A stretch of 64,000 nucleotides of DNA from Alphaproteobacteria bacterium (lineage in GTDB: Bacteria; Pseudomonadota; Alphaproteobacteria; UBA7985; JAUIBT01), in NCBI GenBank assembly GCA_030428255.1, contig JAUIBT010000009.1:57430-121429 (forward strand), read 5' to 3'. The stretch's first letter is position 1. Each line of letters starts with the position of its first letter. A program made the position numbers and the translations under genes. Below, one piece after another: positions 35,721 to 45,048 of this stretch. Below the pieces are notes generated by a model. That model worked only from the letters and a program-made list of their open reading frames with translations. It was not told the origin of the DNA and searched no databases.

Positions 35721-37343
35721 ATGACCACAAACCCTGCGCCGCGCTCTTTGCTGTCGCGCCTGCCTTCGAGCCTGCTGGCCGCCGCCGCGCTCACTGCTGT
35801 CAGCCTGCTATTGTTGGGATATGAGGCCGTTGGTGCGCAGCGGCTGGGCCTGTTGAACCTGCAAGCCTGGTGGCCCAATGACGAGCATCTTTTGGTGAGC
35901 CAAATCGGCTGGCACATCTTGGTGGCCTCATTTGACCGTGGCTTGACCGCCTTGCTGCCCAGCAGTTTGGCTATGGCTGGTACGGTCATCATAACTCTGG
36001 TGTGTTGGTTGGCCTGGGGCTATGCCTTGGTTTTTGTCCTGCGCCAAGCCTGCCACGACCGCCTAGGCCGGGATAGCCTGGCCTGGTTGGGAGCCCTGTT
36101 CGTCCTGCCGGCGGCCCTGATCCTGTTGCCTTTGCTCTACCTCCAGCTTGTGCCCGACGGTCAAGCGGTTGGCGACGCAGGGATTGTGGGCGTGGCGATT
36201 GACCTGGCGGCTGCGTCGGCGCTGATCTTTTTGGCGGGGCTCTTGTTGTTGCCGCGGCGCATTGGCCTGGGCGTGGTTTTGGGTCAAGCCCTAACCTGGG
36301 GCCTGGTCTACGCCGCCATGATGTGGCTGGCCAAGTTGCTCAGCCTGCCCGCTCTGGGTCCCTTGGTCATGCTGGTGCTGGTTGGCGTGTTGCTTAGCCT
36401 GTGCTTGATCCTCGCCTTGCAGCGGGCGACCGCAAGCCTGGCGAGCTTGGACGATTTGGGCGCTGCGCAGACGATGGAGTACGCGCTGATGGTGCTGGCG
36501 GGCTTGGCCACTTCGAAAGACAAGCTGGCCAGTGACCGCTTGGCCGAGGTGTCCCAGGTGCCGCTTGAGGCTGCCGAGGAGATCTTGCAACGCCTCAAAG
36601 AGGCGTCACTGGCGCGCTTCAATCAGGGGCGCTGGGCCGGGGTTTGGCCTGCCGAGCGCATCCAGATCACCAGTGTTGCCAGCGCCTTGCGCCTGTCGAC
36701 GACGCCGCGCAATGGTCGCACAACGCCGCTGGTGCAAAAGGCGCAAGACTTGGGTTGGCAGGGTGTTTGCTTGGCCGACGTGATCGCCGCACCCGCGGTT
36801 GCTCAAGCCAAGCCGGAGGTCCGCAAACCAGCGGCTCACAAGGCGGAGCCCGCAGCGCAAAGCGCGCTTCAAAAAGTTGCTGAGCCAACTGCTGAGCCCA
36901 CTGCTGAACCCGCTGCTGGACCCACTGCCGAGCCGGAACCGTCGCACCATCATGTGGATCATTCGGCACCGAATACCACAGCTCAGGTGTCGCAACACAT
37001 GACCGCCGGACAGCGTTTGGTGCGCTCGCCAGAGCAGTCTGCACCCCAACATGCTACGCCGCAAACGCGCGCGCTTCACCTGGCCTTGGGGCGTCATAGT
37101 GACGGTGAGCCAGACCGCCCGCTTGCGCAGACTTCCTCTGGATCTTCTGCTGGATCCCCCTCTGGGGTCCAAGCGCAGGCCGCGCCTCAATCCCCCGCAG
37201 CCCCAGCGATCATCGGTGCTCAAGACTATCAGGCGCTGGCGACCGGAGAGGCGGTTTGGGTCGACGCACCCGAGCCCAACGACGACGCAGTGACCTTGGA
37301 TGCTATCCGCCGCGAAATCCAAGACCTGATGGACAAGGGTTAG
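35721..37343 (+). CDS. Multi-span membrane protein with winged-helix-like cytoplasmic segment, function unknown
   Basis: 540 residues; I do not recognise the family. Residues 17-230 hold about six hydrophobic spans (for example LLAAAALTAVSLLLLGY, VIITLVCWLAWGYALVFVL, LGALFVLPAALILLPLLYL, ALIFLAGLLLLP, LVMLVLVGVLLSLCLILAL). Residues 243-320 read as a small helical domain (MEYALMVLAGLA... LASDRLAEVSQVPLEAAEEI ...) with the spacing of a winged helix-turn-helix, similar to the cytoplasmic end of BrkB/YihY proteins or Rrf2 regulators. The last 210 residues are disordered, with a TAEPTAEP repeat and a His-rich patch, and end in a short helix. It may be a membrane-bound sensor or regulator. It is monocistronic. 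Confidence 0.6.
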   Translation: MTTNPAPRSLLSRLPSSLLAAAALTAVSLLLLGYEAVGAQRLGLLNLQAWWPNDEHLLVSQIGWHILVASFDRGLTALLPSSLAMAGTVIITLVCWLAWGYALVFVLRQACHDRLGRDSLAWLGALFVLPAALILLPLLYLQLVPDGQAVGDAGIVGVAIDLAAASALIFLAGLLLLPRRIGLGVVLGQALTWGLVYAAMMWLAKLLSLPALGPLVMLVLVGVLLSLCLILALQRATASLASLDDLGAAQTMEYALMVLAGLATSKDKLASDRLAEVSQVPLEAAEEILQRLKEASLARFNQGRWAGVWPAERIQITSVASALRLSTTPRNGRTTPLVQKAQDLGWQGVCLADVIAAPAVAQAKPEVRKPAAHKAEPAAQSALQKVAEPTAEPTAEPAAGPTAEPEPSHHHVDHSAPNTTAQVSQHMTAGQRLVRSPEQSAPQHATPQTRALHLALGRHSDGEPDRPLAQTSSGSSAGSPSGVQAQAAPQSPAAPAIIGAQDYQALATGEAVWVDAPEPNDDAVTLDAIRREIQDLMDKG

Positions 37344-37601
37344 AGCCAGCAAAGGCGCATCGCCCCCGTTGGACCGGGCAGGTTTCTTTGGCCCAAACTG
37401 ATGTGGCTTAAAGTGACCGCGATCCAGTGCGCTAGGCTCATCCCTCTAAGAACCGCCCCGTGTTGGTGCCGTGTTGCTCGCAATCAGCGGCCAACATCGG
37501 GCAGGCGGGAGCAACAGACGCTTCGCAAAGCTGCAAGGCCTCTAGCCCATCAGAGGATGGGGCCAAAGTGGCAGCCTTTGCTTACAAAACAGGAGATTTG
37601 C

Positions 37602-38195
37602 ATGACCGACTGGAACGAGGCCTTTCACCGCTTTTCCGACTGGTTCGCCGATGCCCAGGCCAGTGAGCCTAACGATCCCAACGCCATGTCTTTGGCGAGT
37701 TTGGACCCGGACGGCTGGCCGTCGGTGCGCATCGTCTTGATGAAGGACTTCGACCGCGACGGCTTCGTGTTCTATACCAACACCCAGAGCCGCAAGGGCC
37801 TGGCGATTGCCCATGAAGCGCGGGTTGGCCTCTGTTTTCATTGGAAAAGCTTGCGGCGCCAGGTGCGCATTGAAGGCCGCGCCGAGCCGGTGAGCGCAGC
37901 CGAGGCTGATGAATACTACGGTCAGCGACCCTATGGCAGCCGCATCGGCGCTTGGGCCTCAAAGCAGTCGCAGCCGCTTGAAGACCGCGCGATCTTGGAA
38001 CAACGCGTTCAGCAGACCCAGCAGCAATATCCAGAGGGCAGCGCCGTTCCGCGTCCTCCGCACTGGTCGGGCTATCGGGTGCGCCCGCGCACCATCGAAT
38101 TCTGGAAAGATATGCCCTTCCGCCTGCACGAGCGTTGGCGCTATGACGCGCTGCCGGATCAGTCAGGCTGGACCAAGACGCTGCTGTATCCCTAG
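37602..38195 (+). CDS. pdxH: Pyridoxamine/pyridoxine 5'-phosphate oxidase
   Basis: 197 residues from the ATG at 37602, behind ACAGGAG; the longer frame is unlikely. It is a split-barrel FMN protein with AMSLASLDPDGWPSVRIVLMKDF, FYTNTQSRKG, LRRQVRIEGRAE, and the C-terminal signature PRTIEFWKDMPFRLHERW ending in LLYP. It oxidises pyridoxine 5'-phosphate and pyridoxamine 5'-phosphate to PLP, completing the pathway whose pdxA and pdxJ genes are also in this window. About 260 bases without a gene precede it. Confidence 0.95.
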   Translation: MTDWNEAFHRFSDWFADAQASEPNDPNAMSLASLDPDGWPSVRIVLMKDFDRDGFVFYTNTQSRKGLAIAHEARVGLCFHWKSLRRQVRIEGRAEPVSAAEADEYYGQRPYGSRIGAWASKQSQPLEDRAILEQRVQQTQQQYPEGSAVPRPPHWSGYRVRPRTIEFWKDMPFRLHERWRYDALPDQSGWTKTLLYP

Positions 38196-38308
38196 TACGA
38201 GCGCCGTGCCGCAGTGACTGCTTTGCTCTTTGCCAAGGTGTTGCGCTACAAGTCGAATTAATGCCTAGCACGGCTTGGAGCGACGCGGCTTTGGTATATC
38301 CAGCCGCC

Positions 38309-40270
38309 TCAGGCCTTGGGCGCGGCGTCCAATTGCTGCAGCGACCAGAGCGCCCGCCGCTCGGCAGCCTGGCCGCGCCGCGCCCGAAATTCGGGCAGGC
38401 GAGCAACGATCTGACGGCTGCGCGCGCTGGTCTCACCTTCCAGGTAGACGCTGTCTTCCAGCTCCAGGTGCGCGCCCTCGATATCAAAGCGCCAAGGCCG
38501 CCCTTTGGGCAGATACAGCACCACTTGCTGGCGGTTGCCTTGCAGCGCCACGTTGACTTGCGGATGCAGGTGAAAGCGCAAAACGGCGGGCAACACCGTC
38601 GGACCGGTCACCAGATCCTCGCCCTGCAGATAGTCGCCGTCGCGCGCCAATTTGAGGCTGCGGTAGTGCTTGGCCCCGCCCAGCGGTCGATAGCCGTCGT
38701 GGTGCAAGTCAATCGCCAAGTAGTCGTCGGTCTCATAGGGCTTGCAATACACCTGCTGCGGCTTGCGCCCCAGACCCGCGCCGCTCACCAGCTCTGAGGA
38801 GTTGGTGTCGTTCAGCACTAAGGTCGAATGCGCCGCCGTGGTGCGCTGGACATCGCCCCACAGGGCCTTGCGGTCATGGCTACCCATGTTGGTGATCAGC
38901 TTTTGCGTCCCCACCGTCATCTCAAACGACAAGGTGCCGGCGAAGGCTTGTTGGTCAAAGCCGACATGCGGCTGGGCACCGCCGTCGATCAACAGCGTTG
39001 CGCGCCTGGCGGTCAAGCGATACAGCCCCGAGGCAAAGGCCGCCTTCAGCGGCGCAACCTTGTGCAAACAGCGCTCCATAAAGCTGGCCATGGCCTCAGG
39101 CGGCAGGGCAAAGCTTTGGTTGTGGTGCGCCACCGAGCCGTCGTTGTGGATCAGCATGCGCATCAGCGGGGCCATGCGTTGGGCGGTGGTGGCCAGGTAG
39201 CTGGGCGCTTGCAGGCGCATGGCGCGGTGAAAATCCAGCAAATCGTGCAGGTCGGTCAGCAGCGCGGCTTGCAGGGCTGGTGAGCGGTATTGGGTGCCGC
39301 CATCGGGGCGGATCAGGCGATCCAGGCTCTCTTCCAGCTTGCCCAGCATATCAGAGGCCAGCGTTGTCCCGTCGGGCAGGCACTGACCGCAGAAGATCAG
39401 GGCCTTTTCAATGGTCGTGCGGGCATAGCTCAGTTCATAGTCCTGATAGGACAGCAGCAGGTGGTTGGCCTGGATGGCGATTTCTTGCGTTAAGCGACGC
39501 ACGAACGCCGCATTGGCCCCATGGGTGATAAAGTCGAAATGGCCAAGCCAGGCCAGCAGGCGATGGGCCGTGATCTCGCCATCCCAGGATAGCGGGTGCC
39601 AGCGCTTGTTGAGATTGAGCCAGCTTGAGACCATGTGCCGGGCGGCCTTGGCACTTTCGGGGTGTTCGGTGGCGCGCAGGTCGCCCAGCCAATCGAAGCC
39701 GTGCATGGCGCGCAGCCAGACCTGGGGCGCGTCGTGGGGAAACCAGTTTTCTTCGACCAGATCGACCCGCTCGCCGGCCAGCAAGAAGCGGCCGTCCATG
39801 ATCATCTCGCCTTTTGTCTTGTGGCCGGGCACAAAAATCATGCCGTTGCGGCGCAAGCTCAGTGGTTTCGAGCTCGACAAATGCCAGCGATACCAGGGCG
39901 TGTTGCGATAGAGGCGGCGCCAGGAGCGCTGCACCAGACCGAAGGGGCGACGGCTCGGGTCCTGGGGCAAACCTTCCTCTAAGGCGGGGGTGCTTGCGGG
40001 CTCTGCGGAGGGCTTGTGGCGCGATCGAAAGCCCTGGTCGCTACGGGCTGTCGGATTGCTTGAGGACGATCGTTGGGCTTCAGCGCGATGCGTTTCAGCT
40101 TGGGCCCGTGAGCCTGCAGGAGCCTGAGCCAAGACCTGGGCTTCAGGCAGCTCTCGCCCTGCGTCAAATTCGGGCGCGCTGGCGCGCTGAAAAATCAAGT
40201 GACTCGACACGATCGTTGTGGGCGCGGTGTTACAAATGCTCGGCGCTTCAATGGTTTGCCTTGGTCCCAA
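38309..40270 (-). CDS. Heparinase II/III family protein
   Basis: Up to 653 residues; the start is unsure. The first 110 residues are low-complexity (Ala, Pro, Ser, Gln) and the frame opens with TTG, so the true start may be further in. The middle contains an alpha-toroid lyase-type domain (WLRAMHGFDWLGDLRA, LNLNKRWHPLSWDGEITAHRL). The C-terminal beta-sandwich is Hepar_II_III with HVGFDQQAFAGTLSFEM and TNMGSHDRK. No signal peptide is evident, as is usual for this alphaproteobacterial family, which is encoded between rsmB and purH in many genomes. The substrate is unknown. It follows rsmB, but a terminator (40299-40332) separates them. Confidence 0.82.
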   Translation of the reverse strand: MGPRQTIEAPSICNTAPTTIVSSHLIFQRASAPEFDAGRELPEAQVLAQAPAGSRAQAETHRAEAQRSSSSNPTARSDQGFRSRHKPSAEPASTPALEEGLPQDPSRRPFGLVQRSWRRLYRNTPWYRWHLSSSKPLSLRRNGMIFVPGHKTKGEMIMDGRFLLAGERVDLVEENWFPHDAPQVWLRAMHGFDWLGDLRATEHPESAKAARHMVSSWLNLNKRWHPLSWDGEITAHRLLAWLGHFDFITHGANAAFVRRLTQEIAIQANHLLLSYQDYELSYARTTIEKALIFCGQCLPDGTTLASDMLGKLEESLDRLIRPDGGTQYRSPALQAALLTDLHDLLDFHRAMRLQAPSYLATTAQRMAPLMRMLIHNDGSVAHHNQSFALPPEAMASFMERCLHKVAPLKAAFASGLYRLTARRATLLIDGGAQPHVGFDQQAFAGTLSFEMTVGTQKLITNMGSHDRKALWGDVQRTTAAHSTLVLNDTNSSELVSGAGLGRKPQQVYCKPYETDDYLAIDLHHDGYRPLGGAKHYRSLKLARDGDYLQGEDLVTGPTVLPAVLRFHLHPQVNVALQGNRQQVVLYLPKGRPWRFDIEGAHLELEDSVYLEGETSARSRQIVARLPEFRARRGQAAERRALWSLQQLDAAPKA

Positions 40271-40298
40271 AAGACCCGAGGAAAAGCCGAAGCTGCAA

Positions 40299-40332
40299 AG
40301 AAAAAGGAGGGGCTGCCGTCAGCAGCCCCTTT
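40299..40332 (-). terminator. Intrinsic terminator after rsmB
   Basis: AGGGGCTGC (40330-40322 on the minus strand) pairs with GCAGCCCCT (40316-40308) around five bases, then CCTTTTTC. It lies about 45 bases past the rsmB stop and 30 bases before the heparinase frame. Confidence 0.88.
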
Positions 40333-40375
40333 GAGTCCAATATGTTCGGGATCAAACGAACAGCCTGATGCTGGG

Positions 40376-42778
40376 TCAGTTCTGAGCCAAGCGCAAGCGT
40401 CCTGCACTGGGTTGGCTTGGGCTTGCAGCCTTAAGTTTCTCCACCGTGCGGCGTTGCAAGCGTGCCGCGAAAAATCCGTCCATTCCCCCGTATTGGGCCC
40501 AAGTTTGGGGGGCCGATCGAAAGAAACCTTCGGTTGTTAGCAGCGGTGTTAGCCAATCAGGCGTTGAAGGCATGGCGCTGATCGCCAACGGCAGAGCGGT
40601 CAAAGCCGCTTTGACCTGCTCAATGCCTTCTTCGGGCTCCAGCGAGCAGACCGCATAGACAAGCACGCCATCGGGCTTGAGCAAGCGCACGGCGCGACCC
40701 AGCAGCTTGGCTTGCAAGCGGCGCTGGGTCAAAAGGCTGTCTTCGCGGCGCTGCCACAGCAGTTCGGGGTGGCGCCGCAAGGTGCCGGTGGCCGAACAGG
40801 GCGCGTCCAGCAAGATGGCATCAAAGCCTTGCTCGTCCTCGAAGGTCAGCGCGTCTTGGGCGACGACGGTGGCCGTCAGCTTGCAGCGTTCCAGGTTCTC
40901 GTGCAGGCGTTGCAGGCGGTTTTCTGAGATATCGACGGCGGTAACGTCCGCGCCTTGCGCGGCCAGTTGCAAGGTCTTGCCGCCGGGCGCGGCGCAGAGG
41001 TCCAGCACCCGCTTGCCCGCCACGTCGCCCAGCATCATAACGGGGACTTGAGCGGCGGCGTCTTGCACCCACCAATCGCCTTCCTCATAGCCAGGAAGTT
41101 GGGCGATACTGCCCTGACTGGGCGCGAGGCGTAGGGCGGCGTTGGGCAGGCGCGTGGCAACGATATGCTCCGCGCGTGGGCGCTGGCTCTGGCTCGACTC
41201 GGCGCGCAAGCGCTGGGCGTGCTCCGTACTGTGCTTCGTACTGGGCCGCTGACTTTCGCGCTCGCCAGGTCTGTCGGTTGGCGTTTCGGCAGCCGCTTTT
41301 TCTGGCGTCTCGTCCACCTCTGAGGGCGCTTTTGAAGCCGCGTCGGTTGCGTTCTCGCCCTCGGCCAAAGCGGTGTCTGTCGCATCCTGAGCCTTGGGAT
41401 CGACGATGACCTCTGCTGCGATCTCATCGTCTTTTGGGTCCGCACGTCGGGAGGCTTGAAAGCGCTCCTCTTCAGCATCAGCCAGCACCTGGGCCTCTTC
41501 GAGGCTTATGATTGGCAAATCCGCGCCAGGCTTGACCCCCAAATCGGTCGGTGGAGCCTGGGTAATGGCCTGGCTCAGATCTTCCAGCCAGGCGTCGCCA
41601 TAAACCGCATACCAGCGCTTGGCCAGCCAACGCGGGATGTTGTGGCGCAGATGGGGCAGGTCGTCCTTGTCGCGATCACAGACCTTGCGCAGCACGGCGT
41701 TGACCAGGCCCTGATAGTTGCGCATCACCTCATCCGAGCGTGCCAACGATACGGCTTCGCTGACCAGCGCATGGCTGGGGCTGCGCATGAAGTGGTGCTC
41801 GGCGATGCCCATCATCAACAGCACCTTGACGTTCAAGTTCTTGGGCGGCAGCGGCTCTTCCAAGTAGTCGCGCAGCACCAATTGCAATTGGCCCAAGCGG
41901 CGCAGGCAGGTGGTCACGAGCTGGCGGACAAAGCGGCGGTCGCGATCCTCGAGCTGGGCAAAGGCGCGGCTGCGGTCAATGGCTTCGTCCAGCGTGACCT
42001 TTTCCTTAATAACGTGGAACAGCAGCGCGTGGCTGACATAGCGCGCGCCCGAGCGGGGACGGCCTCCGTCGCGTTGCGGGCGCTCACCCCGGTCGGGTCG
42101 GTCGCCTCGATAAGGAGGACGATCTCCACGCTTTGGCCGATCACCGCGATAGGGCGGACGCTCGCCCCGGTCGGGTCGGTCGCCACGGTCACGGTTCTGG
42201 GGGCGCTCGCCGCGATTTGGACGATCACCGCGATAGGGAGGACGCTCGCCCGGGTCGGGTCGGTCGCCTCGGTCACGGTTCTGGGGGCGCTCGCCGCGAT
42301 CTGGACGATCATCGCGATAGGGCGGACGCTCACCCCGGTCGGGTCGGTCGCCTCGATAAGGAGGACGATCTCCACGCTTTGGCCGATCACCGCGATAAGG
42401 AGGACGCTCGCCCCGGTCGGGTCGGTCGCCACTGTCACGGTTCTGGGGGCGCTCGCCGCGATTTGGACGATCACCGCGATAGGGCGGACGCTCGCCCCGG
42501 TCGGGCCGGTCGCCACGGTCGCGGTTCTGGGGACGCTCGCCGCGATCTGGACGATCATCGCGATAGGGCGGACGCTCACCCCGGTCGGGTCGGTCGCCAC
42601 CGTCGCGGTTCTGGGGCCGCTCGCGGCGCTCTGGGCGGCCGCCGCGATAGGGAGGACGCTCGCCCCGGTCGGGCCGGTCGCCACGGTCGCGGTTCTGGGG
42701 ACGCTCGCCGCGCTCCGATCCAGAAGAGCCAGTCCTCGAAGAACGAGGGCGATCAGAAGGAGGTCCAGACGGGCGCAA
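40376..42778 (-). CDS. rsmB: 16S rRNA m5C967 methyltransferase with long repetitive N-terminal extension
   Basis: 800 residues, against about 430-450 usually. Residues 22-238 are tandem repeats rich in Arg, Asp, Gly and Pro (units such as GDRPDRGERPPYR and GERPQNRD), encoded by 84-bp DNA repeats. Residues 240-385 are the NusB-like RNA-binding domain. Residues 433-533 are a polar acidic linker not normally present. The RsmB methyltransferase domain follows, with LDLCAAPGGKT, DAPCSATGTLRRHPE (C661) and VYAVCSLEPEEG (C711, catalytic), so the enzyme appears intact. It starts 57 bases after htpX. The extension may act as an RNA-binding or condensate-forming tail; this is inference. Confidence 0.9.
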   Translation of the reverse strand: MRPSGPPSDRPRSSRTGSSGSERGERPQNRDRGDRPDRGERPPYRGGRPERRERPQNRDGGDRPDRGERPPYRDDRPDRGERPQNRDRGDRPDRGERPPYRGDRPNRGERPQNRDSGDRPDRGERPPYRGDRPKRGDRPPYRGDRPDRGERPPYRDDRPDRGERPQNRDRGDRPDPGERPPYRGDRPNRGERPQNRDRGDRPDRGERPPYRGDRPKRGDRPPYRGDRPDRGERPQRDGGRPRSGARYVSHALLFHVIKEKVTLDEAIDRSRAFAQLEDRDRRFVRQLVTTCLRRLGQLQLVLRDYLEEPLPPKNLNVKVLLMMGIAEHHFMRSPSHALVSEAVSLARSDEVMRNYQGLVNAVLRKVCDRDKDDLPHLRHNIPRWLAKRWYAVYGDAWLEDLSQAITQAPPTDLGVKPGADLPIISLEEAQVLADAEEERFQASRRADPKDDEIAAEVIVDPKAQDATDTALAEGENATDAASKAPSEVDETPEKAAAETPTDRPGERESQRPSTKHSTEHAQRLRAESSQSQRPRAEHIVATRLPNAALRLAPSQGSIAQLPGYEEGDWWVQDAAAQVPVMMLGDVAGKRVLDLCAAPGGKTLQLAAQGADVTAVDISENRLQRLHENLERCKLTATVVAQDALTFEDEQGFDAILLDAPCSATGTLRRHPELLWQRREDSLLTQRRLQAKLLGRAVRLLKPDGVLVYAVCSLEPEEGIEQVKAALTALPLAISAMPSTPDWLTPLLTTEGFFRSAPQTWAQYGGMDGFFAARLQRRTVEKLKAASPSQPSAGRLRLAQN
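42065..42710. repeat. Tandem repeat array, 84-bp period, in the 5' part of rsmB
   Basis: The marker CGGTTCTGGG recurs with starts near 42191, 42275, 42437, 42521, 42605 and 42689: steps of 84, 162 (84+78), 84, 84 and 84 bases. Copies differ by a few bases, so the array is probably maintained by recombination. Both strands remain open over long distances because of the repeat. Confidence 0.9.
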
Positions 42779-42834
42779 GGCGAAGCTTTCTAAAACAAAG
42801 GGAGGCGCGCGCTCGTAGGCTGCGCCAAGACCCT

Positions 42835-43818
42835 CTAGTCTTTATACGAGCCACCTGCAGAAGGAAAGCGCGAGCGTCTGCTTCGGCCTTGCGACGCGCC
42901 GTCCTGGCCGTTCCAGTCGCCCGTGGTGTTCCCATCGCTCCGGCCCTGGCGGATCGGCGGCAGATCCGCCTTGGCCAAGCGCTCAAGCGCGGCGATGCGA
43001 TTGGCGGTCTTGGGGTGGGTGGCAAACAGGTTGTCGATCCCGCCGGCCGTCAGCGGATTGATGATGAACATATGCGCAGAGGCGGGGTTGCGCTCTGCGG
43101 CTTCGTTGCGATAGCCGCGCGCGGCAGCCTCGATCTTGCGCAAGGCGCTGGCCAGCCACAAAGGGTTGCGGCAGATCTGAGCGCCCAAGGCGTCGGCGCT
43201 GTATTCGCGCGTGCGGCTGATGGCCATTTGCACCAGGCTGGCCGCCAAGGGGGCCAAGATCATCGCAGCGATCACCGCGATGATGCCCAGGCCAGAACGG
43301 CCACGGTCATTGCCGCCGCGAAACATGAGGCCGAATTGCGCGAACTGGGCCAGCATGGCCAGCGCGCCCGCCAAGGTGGCGGCCACCGTCATGGTCAGGG
43401 TATCGCGGTTCTTGATGTGCGCCAGCTCGTGCGCGATGACCCCGGCAAGCTCCTGCTCGCTTAAGGCCTGCATGATGCCAGTCGTCACTGCAACGGCGGC
43501 GTTGTTGGGGTCGCGGCCGGTGGCAAAGGCGTTGGGCTGGGGCTGGTCTATGACATAAAGCGCTGGCATGGGTAGATCGGCGTTGCGCGCCAGCTCAGCG
43601 GTCATGGCGAAAAGGCCCGGATGCGAGCGCTGGTTGACCAGCCGAGCCTGATGCATGCGCAGCACCAGCTTGTCGGATTGCCAATAGGCAAATGCATTGG
43701 TGCCCGCAGCAAAAATCAGAGCAATGACCAGGCCGCCGACGCCGCCCAAAAGGTAGCCCAGGCCCATAAACAAGGCGGTCATACTGGCCAGCAGCAGACT
43801 GGTGCGAAAGAAGTTCAT
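42835..43818 (-). CDS. htpX: Membrane zinc protease HtpX
   Basis: 327 residues from the ATG at 43818 ([10 protein letters not shown]); the longer frame to 43983 is not conserved. Two N-terminal spans (about 6-42), then the zinc motif H130-E-L-A-H134, two further spans near 150-205, and the third ligand region [13 protein letters not shown]. The C-terminal tail is Arg/Ser/Gly-rich. It degrades damaged membrane proteins, facing the cytoplasm, as an M48B peptidase. It is transcribed toward rsmB and divergent from the SDHAF4 gene, a common alphaproteobacterial layout. Confidence 0.94.
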   Translation of the reverse strand: MNFFRTSLLLASMTALFMGLGYLLGGVGGLVIALIFAAGTNAFAYWQSDKLVLRMHQARLVNQRSHPGLFAMTAELARNADLPMPALYVIDQPQPNAFATGRDPNNAAVAVTTGIMQALSEQELAGVIAHELAHIKNRDTLTMTVAATLAGALAMLAQFAQFGLMFRGGNDRGRSGLGIIAVIAAMILAPLAASLVQMAISRTREYSADALGAQICRNPLWLASALRKIEAAARGYRNEAAERNPASAHMFIINPLTAGGIDNLFATHPKTANRIAALERLAKADLPPIRQGRSDGNTTGDWNGQDGASQGRSRRSRFPSAGGSYKD

Positions 43819-43950
43819 GCAAAGCGGCTCGCAGAAATGGAGGTGTGCCAAGAAGATAGGAAGGCGGTGGGCGGCGCTCAAGATGCTCGAACCCCTTTGC
43901 CGCGCGAACGCTGGCTTGCGCTTGGATCGCTTGCGGCCTAAATAGCAGGC

Positions 43951-44217
43951 ATGAGCGATCCTTTTGCAGCCTTCAAGTCCCATGCCGTCGCCCAGCCCGG
44001 CCCCAAAATGAGCCCCTTAAAGCGCAAGGGCAGCCGCGCCATCTCTGAACAAGAGCTGGACGCCGCTTTGACCCGTGCGCGCGCCGAGGGTGCAGCGTCT
44101 GAAACTCAAGACGGCAGCGATGGCCTGCAGCGTGTGCGAGAAATTGGCGGCCCGTCGGGTCCGGAGCCAACGCGCTATGGCGATTGGGAAGTGGGCGGGA
44201 TTGCCTCGGACTTCTGA
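43951..44217 (+). CDS. Succinate dehydrogenase assembly factor 4 homologue (DUF1674)
   Basis: 88 residues. The C-terminal family signature is [19 protein letters not shown]. The N-terminus is basic and polar, without a membrane span. In mitochondria SDHAF4 binds flavinylated SdhA and promotes its assembly into complex II; the bacterial proteins are small homologues that often lie near htpX in alphaproteobacteria. It is alone on the plus strand between htpX and the next gene, with no sdh genes in the window. Confidence 0.9.
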   Translation: MSDPFAAFKSHAVAQPGPKMSPLKRKGSRAISEQELDAALTRARAEGAASETQDGSDGLQRVREIGGPSGPEPTRYGDWEVGGIASDF

Positions 44218-44286
44218 GTGTGTGCTTGGTGCCCCTTTGCCGACCATCAAGCCCAAGCAAGGCCCGGTGGCTCTCAGCCTGCGGCC

Positions 44287-45048
44287 TTAATACTGGGCAC
44301 GAATGCCGAAACTGAGCGAGGCCTCGTGGATCGGCTGGGTATAGACCATGTTCTCACCCATATAGCGGTACTGGAGGCCAAAGCGCAGGCTGGATTCGTC
44401 GGTCAGGTCATAGGCAAGACCGGTGCCCAAAATGACCGCCGGCTCCAGATCGATTTTGACCGCCGTTATGGTCTGGGCACCGGCCGGTGCAAAGGAATCA
44501 ACGATGTAGCTTGGCAGGTCGGTGGTGCGCGATCCCGCCTCGCGCTTATATTTGATGCCATTGACGTGCATGCTAAAGCCCGCACCCGCTTCAAGGAACG
44601 TCGCCCAGTCTGGCGATAAGTCGCGCTCGCACTCGCCCATGGCGACAAAGCTGGCGATGGATACATCAACCTCAAGCTCGTGTTTGGCTTCAAACTCGAT
44701 ATCGTGGTCGGACCGGAAGTCAAAGTCGGCCCGGCCCTTGAGCCCACAGCGCAGCGGCGAACGCCCGTCGATGCCGGTGAAAAACCGCCCGGCTTCCAGG
44801 TAGTGACCGATGGAGCCATCCCAGGAATAGTCGCCGTTGGTGAAGCCGTCCAGATGCGAGACCTGCGTGTGGGCGTTGTCGTGCTTGATGGCGCGAAACG
44901 GGAATTGCAGTCCGGCGCTGATGAAGGCCGAGCGCAGCGGCACGGGCGAGAGCTGGGCCGCCGCCTGGCGCGGTATCAGCGTGATGAGCAGCAAAACAGC
45001 CACAAGAATTTGAAGAATTGCAAGGTCGCGTGCGTAGTGACGCCACAT
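44287..45048 (-). CDS. Outer-membrane beta-barrel protein
   Basis: 253 residues with an N-terminal signal peptide (hydrophobic stretch about 9-26, cleavage near QAAAQ). The mature part alternates amphipathic strands such as LSPVPLRSAFISAGLQF and ESSLRFGLQYRYMGENMVY. It ends SLSFGIRAQY with a terminal aromatic residue, the recognition pattern of barrel proteins. It contains GCCLKGR-like and MGECERDLS segments with cysteines, which may be disulfide bonded. It resembles 8-stranded OmpW/OMP_b-brl proteins but I cannot name a family. It is monocistronic, followed by a 480-base AT-rich gap. Confidence 0.6.
   Translation of the reverse strand: MWRHYARDLAILQILVAVLLLITLIPRQAAAQLSPVPLRSAFISAGLQFPFRAIKHDNAHTQVSHLDGFTNGDYSWDGSIGHYLEAGRFFTGIDGRSPLRCGLKGRADFDFRSDHDIEFEAKHELEVDVSIASFVAMGECERDLSPDWATFLEAGAGFSMHVNGIKYKREAGSRTTDLPSYIVDSFAPAGAQTITAVKIDLEPAVILGTGLAYDLTDESSLRFGLQYRYMGENMVYTQPIHEASLSFGIRAQY

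Noticed and set aside
41456..42793. Long plus-strand open frame opposite rsmB, with Ile/Thr/Val-rich repeats
   Set aside because: It is the antisense reading of the 84-bp repeat array and of the conserved NusB and linker region of RsmB. The minus-strand protein has clear family motifs.
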